Assembly (NCBI GenBank): GCA_964510515.1
Contig: CAZEAU010000009.1
Coordinates: 16,214-80,213 of the forward strand
Reading direction: 5' to 3'
Length of the DNA: 64,000 nucleotides
Source of the DNA: SURF-21 sp964510515
GTDB taxonomy: Bacteria > Actinomycetota > Geothermincolia > Geothermincolales > RBG-13-55-18
In this document: piece after piece, positions 25,670 through 33,044 of the stretch
How the letters are laid out: each line of letters opens with the position of its first letter
Position numbering within the stretch: the first letter of the stretch is position 1
Position numbers and translations under genes: made by a program
The notes under the pieces: generated by a model
The model's database searches: none
Seen by the model: only the letters and a program-made list of their open reading frames with translations
What the model was told of the DNA's origin: nothing

Positions 25670-25912
25670 CTACGGCGTCACCTGGAAGATGCAGGTGTCG
25701 CCCCCGTCCGGCCTGAGCTCGAAGTGCTCCATCTTGAGGCCGGGCGCTATCTTCCTGAAGTGGATCTCATGCGTCTTGGCCGCCGTGTATGCAGGAGGCC
25801 CTGCTGGACGCGCCTCCCCCCGCCAGGTAGTCCTCGCATCCCTGCCGCAGCAGAGATTGTAAAACGAGTTCAGCCTGACCGCATCGACCGGTTCCTGCGG
25901 AAGCTCACGCAT
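25670..25912 (-). pseudogene. Short possible gene remnant upstream of the nitrilase gene
   Basis: ATG at 25912 with GAGG sites upstream opens an 80-codon frame ending 54 bases before the nitrilase start. Its last third (THEIHFRKIAPGLKMEHFEL and on to CIFQVTP) has normal codon use for this genome. The middle, about codons 22-45, has poor third-position GC, while another frame reads LLRQGCEDYLAGGGASSRAS with good codon use until a stop. The simplest reading is a small gene broken by compensating frameshifts. No family was recognised. The rest of the 25616-26087 gap holds a lone repeat fragment (25981) and a -10 site for the plus-strand gene. Confidence 0.35.
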
Positions 25913-26046
25913 GACCTCATCCTCTCGCTGTATCTTTTCCCGCACAGGCGGCGGTCGAATTCCCGAGAACATCTTACCGCTTGACCCCGGCCTCTTCCAG
26001 GGCGCCGCGCGGGCTGCGCGTTTTCCGGACGCGAGGGTTGAAATGC

Positions 26047-26052
26047 TATAAT
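26047..26052 (+). promoter_or_regulatory. TATAAT -10 element ahead of the CrtC-like gene
   Basis: A perfect TATAAT 36 bases upstream of the ATG at 26088. No convincing -35 hexamer is seen at 16-18 bases. The nearby GACGTTGTGTCA is a weak imperfect palindrome that could be an operator. Confidence 0.45.
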
Positions 26053-26087
26053 GCTGACGTTGTGTCAGTTTAACTAAGGGGGATGCT

Positions 26088-27152
26088 ATGAAGACAGAGC
26101 CGGTAATCGACGAGTGGTCCGGGCCAGGGGAGCGGGACGGGAGCATCACGCCCCTCACCGCGCAGGACAACGCCGTCAACCGCGAGGCCGCCGGGAGCAG
26201 GTTCTACGGCGAGTGGTGGTATTTCGACGCCCGCCTGGAGGACGGCCACGTGGTGGTGGGCTTCCTGCAGGCATCGGAGCTCATGACGCGCAAGCCGGGT
26301 ATCGAGATCCACGTCTACAAGCCCTCGGGGGAGAAGGTCTCGGTGGTGAAGAGATTCCCGGCCTCGCAGCTGCGCGCCTCGGAGGAGAAGTGCGACGTCT
26401 GGGTGGGGGACAACCACTGCTGGGCGGAATGGCCGCCGCAGGGGGACTTGCCCACCCATCACCTCTTCATCAGCGAGGGCGGCATGGAGCTGGACCTCAC
26501 CTTCGTGAGCAAGGTGCCGGGCTGGAAGCCGGGCAGGGGCAGGACGAGGTACGGCGAGCGCGGCTATTTCAGCTGGGTGGTGCCCATACCGCGCGCCAGG
26601 GTCGAGGGCACGGTGAAGTTCGAGGGCAAGGCCCTGCAGGCCAGGGGCATCGGCTATCACGACCACAACGTGATCACCGCCGACGCGCGGCGCATCATCT
26701 CCTGGTGGTACTGGGGCCGCCTTTACAGCGACGACTTCACCCTCCTTTACGCCTATGTGCGCACCCGCAAGCGCTTCGGCAACGTGGCCTCCAAGCCGCT
26801 CATGCTCGCCTACAAGGACAAGGTTATCCTCTCCTCGGGGGAGATGGAGCTGCGGGAGGGCAAGTCCGTCTTCGACGCCGTCGCCAACCGCACCTATCCG
26901 ACCGCGCTGGAGATGGAGATACCCGGACAGCTGCACCTGCGCTTCGACGTGAAGAGGATCATCGACTCCAACGACCTGCTGCGGGACCTGAACCCCGTGA
27001 TCATGAACGCGGCGGTGCGCTGGCTGGTCAACCGCTTCATGCGCCCGGGCTGGTTCCGCTTCGAGTCCGACTTCACCCTGCGCGTGCAGCACGAGGGGCG
27101 CGACTTTGAGGAGCGCGGCACCACCCTGCACGAGATGGTGGCGCTGATATAG
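26088..27152 (+). CDS. CrtC/lipocalin-like protein (carotenoid hydratase-type fold)
   Basis: A 354-residue beta-rich protein. The family signature GEWWYFDARL at about residues 41-50 is that of the AttH/CrtC lipocalin-like superfamily, which includes carotenoid 1,2-hydratase. The central segments GYFSWVVPIPRARVEGTVKF and GIGYHDHNVI (conserved HDH) and WYWGRLYSDDFTLLYAYV also fit. GGGGG precedes the ATG by about 7 bases. No carotenoid genes lie nearby and the organism appears anaerobic, so a carotenoid substrate is not assumed; many family members bind or modify other hydrophobic molecules. It stands alone and converges on the M20 hydrolase gene. Confidence 0.75.
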   Translation: MKTEPVIDEWSGPGERDGSITPLTAQDNAVNREAAGSRFYGEWWYFDARLEDGHVVVGFLQASELMTRKPGIEIHVYKPSGEKVSVVKRFPASQLRASEEKCDVWVGDNHCWAEWPPQGDLPTHHLFISEGGMELDLTFVSKVPGWKPGRGRTRYGERGYFSWVVPIPRARVEGTVKFEGKALQARGIGYHDHNVITADARRIISWWYWGRLYSDDFTLLYAYVRTRKRFGNVASKPLMLAYKDKVILSSGEMELREGKSVFDAVANRTYPTALEMEIPGQLHLRFDVKRIIDSNDLLRDLNPVIMNAAVRWLVNRFMRPGWFRFESDFTLRVQHEGRDFEERGTTLHEMVALI

Positions 27153-27257
27153 GGCCGCAACCGGCCCGTGCGGCCAGCCGCCGCCGGGAGGCGTGCTCCA
27201 CGGCATGAGGCCGCATGGGAACATGCGCGCGTGCCCGGCGGCCCGGGGTGCGCGCCC

Positions 27258-28580
27258 TCAGGCGCGGCAGAGCTCGACGATGAGGTCGTAGAGGAACTTC
27301 ACGCCCTCCCTCACGTCCCGCGCGGCTATCCTCTCGTCCACGCCGTGGATGCGGGCCAGGTCCGCGAGGCCGAGGCGGGCGGGGATGATGCCGTAACAGG
27401 GCACTCCGCGCGCGCGAAAGAAGCGGGAGTCGGAGAGCCCTGAGACCATGAAGGGGCTGACCGCGGCGTCCGGGTAATTGGCCAGGACCGCCCTCTCGAT
27501 GGCCTCGAAGCAGGGCCCTTGCGTGGGAGATGCGGGCGCCCTCCCCATGTCCGTGAAGACCTCGATCTTGGTTTCCGGGTCGTGCAGCGACGTGCGCACA
27601 TAGGCGAGGAATTCGTCCTCTTGCGTCTCCGGCAGCAGGCGGCAGTCGAGAAAGGCCTCCGCCTCGTCGGGGATGACGTTGATCTTTATCCCGGCGTTGA
27701 GCATGTTCAGGCTCACGGTGTCCCTGAGCACCGCGCTCAGGGCGGGAATGGCGTCGAGGGCGTTCTCCTCGACCAGGCGCCGCAAGGTCTCGGGGTCGCC
27801 GTCCTCGCGGTAGGGGGCGAGTATCTCCCAGTGCTCCGCCAGGCGCGCGAAGAAGTCCCGCATGGTGGGGTTGATGCTCACGGGGCGAGCGCGCTCCAGC
27901 AGCCTGGCCAGCGCGGGCACCAGGCGCTCCAGGGCTCCCTGGCCGGTGGGCATGGAGCCGTGGCCGCCCACGCCGTGCCGCGTGAGGCGCAGCCCGTATC
28001 CGTATTTCTCCGCGCTGGCGACCATGAAGAAGGGGCGGCCGGGCAGCAGGTCCATGACGGCGTAACCGCCCTCGTTGATGACCACCCCGGCCTCCAGCTC
28101 ATGCCCGTGCTCTTCCAGCAGCATCCGGGCGCCGTAGTGGCCGCCCGCCTCCTCGTCAGCCACGGCGAGGAAGATCACGTCGCGCTCGAGCTCCAGGCCC
28201 CCGCGCGCGGCCGCGATGAAGGCCATGAGCTCCATGACCCCCATGCCCTTCATGTCCAGCGCCCCCCTGCCCCACACGAAGCCGTCGGCTACCTCCCCCG
28301 AGAAGGGGTGCACCTGCCAGTTCTCGGGGTTGGCGGGGACGACGTCTATGTGGTTGAGGAGGATGAGCGGCTTGCCCCCGCCGCTCCCCTCCAGGCGGGC
28401 CAGGAGGGAGGAGCGCCCCGGGGCGCTCTCATAGAGCTGGAACCCGATGCCCTCACCGCGCAGGACGTCGCCCAGGAACTCGGCCCCGCGGGCCTCGTTG
28501 CCGGGGGGGTTGCTGGTGTCGATGCGCAGGTACTCGCCCAGGACCTCGAGAGCACGGTTTCCCAGAATCTCCCAATCCAT
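27258..28580 (-). CDS. M20-family zinc peptidase/deacylase
   Basis: A 440-residue cytosolic metallohydrolase of the ArgE/DapE/carboxypeptidase group. Metal ligands in order: His and Asp in LILLNHIDVVP, the bridging Asp in GRGALDMKG, Glu-Glu in VADEEAGGHYG (general base plus ligand), Glu in VVINEGGYAV and the C-terminal His in RIHGVDERI. The dimerisation domain sits between residues about 190 and 310 (LRLTRHGVGGHGSMPTG at its start). ATG at 28580 has GGGAGG 6 bases upstream, and a TAGAAT -10 candidate lies on the minus strand at 28670-28665. It would remove an acyl or amino-acid group from an amide substrate; which one is unknown. Confidence 0.9.
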   Translation of the reverse strand: MDWEILGNRALEVLGEYLRIDTSNPPGNEARGAEFLGDVLRGEGIGFQLYESAPGRSSLLARLEGSGGGKPLILLNHIDVVPANPENWQVHPFSGEVADGFVWGRGALDMKGMGVMELMAFIAAARGGLELERDVIFLAVADEEAGGHYGARMLLEEHGHELEAGVVINEGGYAVMDLLPGRPFFMVASAEKYGYGLRLTRHGVGGHGSMPTGQGALERLVPALARLLERARPVSINPTMRDFFARLAEHWEILAPYREDGDPETLRRLVEENALDAIPALSAVLRDTVSLNMLNAGIKINVIPDEAEAFLDCRLLPETQEDEFLAYVRTSLHDPETKIEVFTDMGRAPASPTQGPCFEAIERAVLANYPDAAVSPFMVSGLSDSRFFRARGVPCYGIIPARLGLADLARIHGVDERIAARDVREGVKFLYDLIVELCRA

Positions 28581-28928
28581 CCCGACCTCCCTGCCTGAAG
28601 TATGCCCGCCCCCGTCCGGCCCGTGCGGCAGGGAAGAGTATCCCCGCCCGCTGCCCGTGCGGCCATTCTATCACAGCGGGCGCCCCCGCCCGATTCTCCC
28701 GCTGCCCGCGCGCAGGTCGGGCCCGCCCCGGCCTGGTCGAGGAAGAGGGCCGTCCTGCCCACTGCGCGCCCGAGGCAGGCGGCGATGCAGCGCAAGGCCC
28801 TGTTCGACCCCGCCGCGGAGGGTATGCCGGGCAAGGGGAGGGCGAGCTGCGTCCCCCGCGCCATTTCCTGCGGAGGTCCTCGCCGGCGCCGAAGCTGAGA
28901 AGGAAGAGCGTGACGAGGGGCGAAGCTG

Positions 28929-28934
28929 TATAAT
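28929..28934 (+). promoter_or_regulatory. TATAAT -10 element ahead of the duplicated unknown gene
   Basis: A perfect TATAAT about 50 bases before the start at 28983; the -35 region shows no match. The 402-base gap 28581-28982 otherwise contains only GC-rich sequence and two copies of CCCGTGCGGC near 28617 and 28654; no gene was seen. Confidence 0.45.
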
Positions 28935-28982
28935 AGATGGGCCGTCGAGTTGGGCGGCCGGGGCATGAGAAAAAGGGTTGCG

Positions 28983-30110
28983 ATGATAGAAGTATGTGAA
29001 CGGTGCGGCGTTCCCGCCATGGTCGGCAGTACCCTGAGGTGGCAGGAGAACGGCGTGATAGCGCTCACCGCCTCTCCCGCCAACCGCATGGTCTTCTTCG
29101 AATCGGAGACCATCGACCACGTATTCGAGGGCATCGAGGACCTCATCGGCATGCCTATAGAGCACATTGTGGTGGAGAGCAGGTGCCGGGAGACGAGGAG
29201 ATATATCGAGAGGGCCTTCCCCCCGGAAGTGAGGGCACTGATCGACAGCCGGGAAACGAACCTGGGTGAACGCCTGGCGAAGATGTCGGCAGGGGAGAAG
29301 GAAACGCTTTACGCCACCATGAAGGCGATAACCGGGAACATCTTCGACATAGCGAGGGCTTACGGTTACGGGGTGCAGGAGATGAGCGAGCTGTGGGAGC
29401 AGGGAGTCGATTTCCCCTGGCGGGTCCAGATCATGCGCAACCCCTACTCGCGGCTCTTCCTGGTCGCGGATAACCTGGGTTCCGTGGAGGCCTTCGAAGG
29501 CGTGGAGATGCAGGTGAGATACGAGCGCATCGGAGAGGACGCCTACCGCATGGAGGTCTATCCGGGAGCGCATTCCCTGGAGATGAAGGATAGGTTCAAG
29601 CGGAGGAGGTACGATTTCAAGCCGGGAGGGGCCGCCCACGAGCCGTGCCCGCGGTGCGGCGTCCCCCTCGCCGTGTCGCGTCGTCGCTGGGATCTCGCCG
29701 CGGGCACCATAACCGATGAGGAGGCGGGCCGCAGGATGGCCATCTTCGGTCCTTTCAGCCTGGATTCCATCTGCGACGACCTGGAGGCCGAGCTGGGGGA
29801 GGCGATCCCGGACACGGTCATCGAGGCTGCGCGGCGCTACATCAAGGCGACCTGGGACGTGGAGAACTGGAACCGGGACGGCCTCACTTTCCAGCAGATG
29901 ATCGCCCTGCGCGGGCTGGGGAACCTCGTCCGCTTCGAGGGAGACGCCGACCACCTGGAGGTATGCATCGAGAACTCTTGCCTGCACCTGCTGATGATAG
30001 GGGCGGCGCAGGCGCTGGTGGAGCTGGCCTATCGGGTGGAGGAGTCCCGGGTGGAATGGGAACTGTGCAAGGACGGGGACTTGCGCATGGTCTTCGCCGT
30101 CGAACGCTGA
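28983..30110 (+). CDS. Internally duplicated CxxC protein, function unknown
   Basis: A 375-residue cytoplasmic protein not recognised as a named family. It is a tandem duplication of about 190-200 residues. Half one begins CERCGVPAMVGSTLRW and half two CPRCGVPLAVSRRRW. Each continues with a G-x-I turn, a basic-Met-hydrophobic strand (RMVFF / RMAIF), an acidic helix (GIEDLIG / DDLEAELG), a V-E-x-x-R helix ending in RRYI, and a C-terminal beta segment (LFLVADNLGSVEAFEG / LHLLMIGAAQALVELAY). Each half has only one CxxC knuckle, so the two may complete one zinc site together. ATG at 28983 follows AGGG; ATGs at 28965 and 28950 are alternatives. Single gene between two intergenic gaps. Confidence 0.7.
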   Translation: MIEVCERCGVPAMVGSTLRWQENGVIALTASPANRMVFFESETIDHVFEGIEDLIGMPIEHIVVESRCRETRRYIERAFPPEVRALIDSRETNLGERLAKMSAGEKETLYATMKAITGNIFDIARAYGYGVQEMSELWEQGVDFPWRVQIMRNPYSRLFLVADNLGSVEAFEGVEMQVRYERIGEDAYRMEVYPGAHSLEMKDRFKRRRYDFKPGGAAHEPCPRCGVPLAVSRRRWDLAAGTITDEEAGRRMAIFGPFSLDSICDDLEAELGEAIPDTVIEAARRYIKATWDVENWNRDGLTFQQMIALRGLGNLVRFEGDADHLEVCIENSCLHLLMIGAAQALVELAYRVEESRVEWELCKDGDLRMVFAVER

Positions 30111-30405
30111 CCCTCCCGCGGACCCCGGCCTCCAGGGGATGAAAGCCGCGCCCGTATCGGCGTTTCCCGGGCGCATGCGACCCTGGCCTCGGCCGTGCAT
30201 GCACGTTTCCCTCGCGCGCGCCGGAGCCGTACTCCCGGCGCATGCGACCCCGGCGCCCTCGACGGGCGTCCCCACCGTGCGCGCAGATGCCCGTGGCACG
30301 AGGAGGGCCGCTGGCGGGGGCCCCGAGAGTCCCCACCGTGCCTACCGTGCGCGCAGGTGCCCGCGTCCCATCGCCTTGTGAAGAGCGTGCTCGCGACCGT
30401 CGCTC

Positions 30406-30433
30406 TTGCCTTCCTGACGCCGTGATCGATAAT
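30406..30433 (+). promoter_or_regulatory. Probable promoter of the EamA transporter gene
   Basis: TTGCCT (30406-30411) and GATAAT (30428-30433) are separated by 16 bases, 56 bases ahead of the GTG start. The remaining 30111-30405 gap holds no gene, only imperfect direct repeats (GCGCATGCGACCC near 30171 and 30238; CCCCACCGTG near 30269 and 30331). Confidence 0.45.
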
Positions 30434-30489
30434 TAGCGCAGGTCGTATTCCCGCCGGGGAGGGCCCGGCGGCGGGCGCAGGAGGCGGTA

Positions 30490-31392
30490 GTGGACGGCAG
30501 CGGAAGAAAAGAATACCTCATGGTCGCGGCGTCGGCGACGCTGTGGGGCACGGTGGGCGTTTTCCTGCGCTGGATAGACCTGCCCGGGCAGGAGCACTTC
30601 GTGGTCTTTGCCCGCTCCACCATCAGCATATGCTTCCTGGCCGCGGTGATGTGCGCGGGCGGCAAGCGCCATCGGTTCCACCCCGGCAGGCATCCTCTGC
30701 TCCTCATTTTCAGCGGCGCCCTCCTCGCCTTCCACTGGGTGATGTTCATGAAGGCCCTGAACAACCTCTCCATCGGGGACGGGACCTTCATCACCTACCT
30801 GGCACCGGTGCTCGTGGCGGTGCTGGCGCCCTTCCTCCTCGGGGAGAGGCTGGAGGGGAGCACGGTGCTGGCGTTGCTCCTGGCGCTCGGCGGCATGTAT
30901 CTCATCTCCCTCACCGGGCGGGGCGGCGCGGAGGGCCTGGGGGGTATCGGGCTCGTCTACGGCCTCCTGGCGGCCGCCTCACTGGCGTTTATGCTCATCA
31001 TCCTCAAGGTGCTGCGCGAGGACACGCCCACCCTCACCATCAGCTTCTGGCAGACCGCGGTGAACGCCGCCATCCTCCTTCCCTTCTGCGCCTTCAGGAG
31101 TTTTCCCGTCTCGCCGCGGGGATGGGCCTCCCTTATCATCCTCGGGACGGTGCACACCGCGCTCGCGGGCCTTGTTTACGTCTACGCGGTGAAGAAGGTG
31201 AAGGCGCAGCACGTGGGGATAATCGCCTATCTCGAGCCCCTGGGCGCCGTCTTCTTCGGCTCGCTCTTCCTGGGGGAGCACCCCGGCTGGCAGGACCTGG
31301 CGGGAGGCCTGCTCATCATCGCGGCCGGTGCCCTGGTCCTGCGCCGCGGCCTCGCGGGGGAGGGGGGAGAGGGCGTCTCCCGCGCGCCGTGA
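30490..31392 (+). CDS. EamA/DMT-family transporter
   Basis: A 300-residue inner-membrane protein with ten predicted hydrophobic segments forming two EamA repeats. The first contains AFHWVMFMKALNNLSIGDGT and TYLAPVLVAVLAPFLLGERL, the second HTALAGLVYVYAVKKVKAQH and IAYLEPLGAVFFGSLFLGEH; the P-hydrophobic-GE endings are the family hallmark. Start is GTG at 30490 with GGAGG 7 bases upstream. Members export or import small metabolites such as amino acids; the substrate cannot be assigned. It stands alone between a 379-base gap and repeat array 2. Confidence 0.9.
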   Translation: MDGSGRKEYLMVAASATLWGTVGVFLRWIDLPGQEHFVVFARSTISICFLAAVMCAGGKRHRFHPGRHPLLLIFSGALLAFHWVMFMKALNNLSIGDGTFITYLAPVLVAVLAPFLLGERLEGSTVLALLLALGGMYLISLTGRGGAEGLGGIGLVYGLLAAASLAFMLIILKVLREDTPTLTISFWQTAVNAAILLPFCAFRSFPVSPRGWASLIILGTVHTALAGLVYVYAVKKVKAQHVGIIAYLEPLGAVFFGSLFLGEHPGWQDLAGGLLIIAAGALVLRRGLAGEGGEGVSRAP

Positions 31393-31408
31393 CCCGCTTC
31401 CCCGGCGT

Positions 31409-31682
31409 CCCTTGCGGGGTCAACCCAGCCTTGTGCCATAACTGAAGGTTTCCGCCGGCGTCCCTTGCGGGGTCAACCCCGCACCGCGCAATACGCATTC
31501 TCTCTCATTTGGGCTGACTCCTGAGCTGTCATGCCTTCCGGCCTGGGAGTCCCTTGCGGGGTCAACCCAGCCCCTTGCCGATTGCAAATGGTTTTCGCTG
31601 ACGTCTCTTGCGGGGTCAACCCAGCCCTTTGCCGATTGCAAATGGTTTTTGCTGATGTCCCTTTCGAGGGTTGACCCCGGAA
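31409..31682 (+). repeat. Intergenic repeat array 2 (GGGGTCAACCC units)
   Basis: Units begin at 31409, 31462, 31551, 31605 and 31659. Steps are 53, 89, 54 and 54 bases. The core is CCCTTGCGGGGTCAACCC; the third and fourth units also share TTGCCGATTGCAAATGG and GCTGA. The last unit is CCCTTTCGAGGGTTGACC, with the core in the opposite sense, exactly as in array 1, and again lies a few bases before the stop of a minus-strand gene. A degenerate unit (GGGCTGACTCC) sits near 31511. The 308-base gap has no gene. Confidence 0.85.
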
Positions 31683-31700
31683 GTGCCGTGCGGCGGGCTC

Positions 31701-33041
31701 TCAGAACATGTCCTGTTCCACCCAGCGGGTGTGGAAGTCGCCGGCGAGGAAGTCGGGGTTGGCCAGCAGGCGGAGGTGGAAGGGGATGAGCGTGGCTACC
31801 CCCTCGATCTCGAACTCCCCCAGCGCCTGCCGCATGAGGTGCAGCGCCTCCTCGCGGTCCCGCCCGTGCGCTATCAGCTTGGCCAGGAGGGAGTCGTAAT
31901 TGGGGGAGATGTGGTAGCCCCGGTAGCAGTGGGTGTCCACGCGCACGTGCGGTCCCCCGGGCTGCACCCACCCCTCTATCACCCCGGGGGAGGGAAGAAA
32001 GCCGCGGTGGTGGTCCTCGGCGTTGATGCGGCACTCCACGGCGTGGCCGCTCACGACGATGTCCTCCTGCTCCAGACGCATGGGGCGGCCCATGGCGTTG
32101 CCGATCTGCTCCGCCACCAGGTCCACGCCGGTGACCATCTCGGTCACAGGGTGCTCCACCTGTATCCTGGCGTTGAACTCCATGAAATAGAACTCGCCCG
32201 CTTCGTCCAGGAGGAACTCCACGGTGCCCGCCGAGTCGTAGGCGATGGCCGCCGAACCCCTGATCGCCGCCTCGCCCATGCGCTCCCGCAGCCGCGGCGT
32301 CACCGCCGGGGAGGGCGCCTCCTCCACCAGCTTCTGGCTGCGGCGCTGTATGGAGCATTCCCGTTCACCGAGGTGGATGAGCCTGCCGTGCGCGTCGCCC
32401 AGCACCTGCACCTCCACGTGCCTGGCGCGGCGCAGGAACTTCTCCATGTAGATCTCCTCGCTGCCGAAAGCGTGGCGGGCCTCGGCTTTCACCAGGGGCA
32501 GGGCGCGGATCAGCTCCTGGCGGTCGTGCACGACGCGCATCCCCTTGCCCCCGCCCCCCAGCGAGGCCTTGACGAGCACGGGGAAGCCCAGCTTCTCCGC
32601 CACCTTGAGGGCCGTGGACTCGTCGAGGCCCTCGGAGGTCACCCCGGGGAGGACCGGGACCCCGGCCGCCGCCATGGCCTCCCGCGCCCGCGCCTTGTTG
32701 CCCATGAGCGCCAGGGCCTCGGGGCGGGGTCCGATGAAGACCAGGCCCGCATCCGCGCAGGCGCGGGCGAAACCCTCGCTTTCGGCCAGGAAGCCGTAGC
32801 CGGGGTGCACGGCGTCAGCGCCGCTGATCTCCGCCGCGCCGATGACGTTGCGGATGCTGAGATAGGACTCGGCGCTGGCCGCCGGGCCCACGCAGATCTT
32901 CTCGTCCACGTAGCGCAGGTGCAGGGCGTCGGCGTCCGCCTTGGAATATATTCCCACGGCTTCCAGCCCCAGCAGGCGGCAGGCCCGCAGTATGCGCAGG
33001 GCTATCTCGCCACGGTTCGCGATGAGCACGCGTTTGAACAA
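31701..33041 (-). CDS. pycA: Biotin carboxylase subunit of pyruvate carboxylase (AccC/PycA type)
   Basis: A 446-residue ATP-grasp enzyme that carboxylates biotin on its partner with bicarbonate and ATP. It has the N-terminal FKRVLIANRGEIALRILRAC, the glycine-rich ATP loop VKASLGGGGKGMRVV, HLGERECSIQRRSQKLVEEA, and the metal/bicarbonate block YFMEFNARIQVEHPVTEM (usual form EMNTRIQVEH, so T-to-A at one position). Start is the TTG at 33041, four bases after the stop of the carboxyltransferase gene, with GGAG 8 bases upstream; coupling explains the weak codon. Pairing with a PycB-like partner points to two-subunit pyruvate carboxylase making oxaloacetate. Acetyl-CoA carboxylase use is possible since the biotin domain is AccB-like. 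Confidence 0.87.
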   Translation of the reverse strand: MFKRVLIANRGEIALRILRACRLLGLEAVGIYSKADADALHLRYVDEKICVGPAASAESYLSIRNVIGAAEISGADAVHPGYGFLAESEGFARACADAGLVFIGPRPEALALMGNKARAREAMAAAGVPVLPGVTSEGLDESTALKVAEKLGFPVLVKASLGGGGKGMRVVHDRQELIRALPLVKAEARHAFGSEEIYMEKFLRRARHVEVQVLGDAHGRLIHLGERECSIQRRSQKLVEEAPSPAVTPRLRERMGEAAIRGSAAIAYDSAGTVEFLLDEAGEFYFMEFNARIQVEHPVTEMVTGVDLVAEQIGNAMGRPMRLEQEDIVVSGHAVECRINAEDHHRGFLPSPGVIEGWVQPGGPHVRVDTHCYRGYHISPNYDSLLAKLIAHGRDREEALHLMRQALGEFEIEGVATLIPFHLRLLANPDFLAGDFHTRWVEQDMF

Positions 33042-33044
33042 CTC

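Noticed and set aside
31409..31682. CRISPR array
   Set aside because: The spacers between the last units are nearly identical to each other, and the final unit is inverted.
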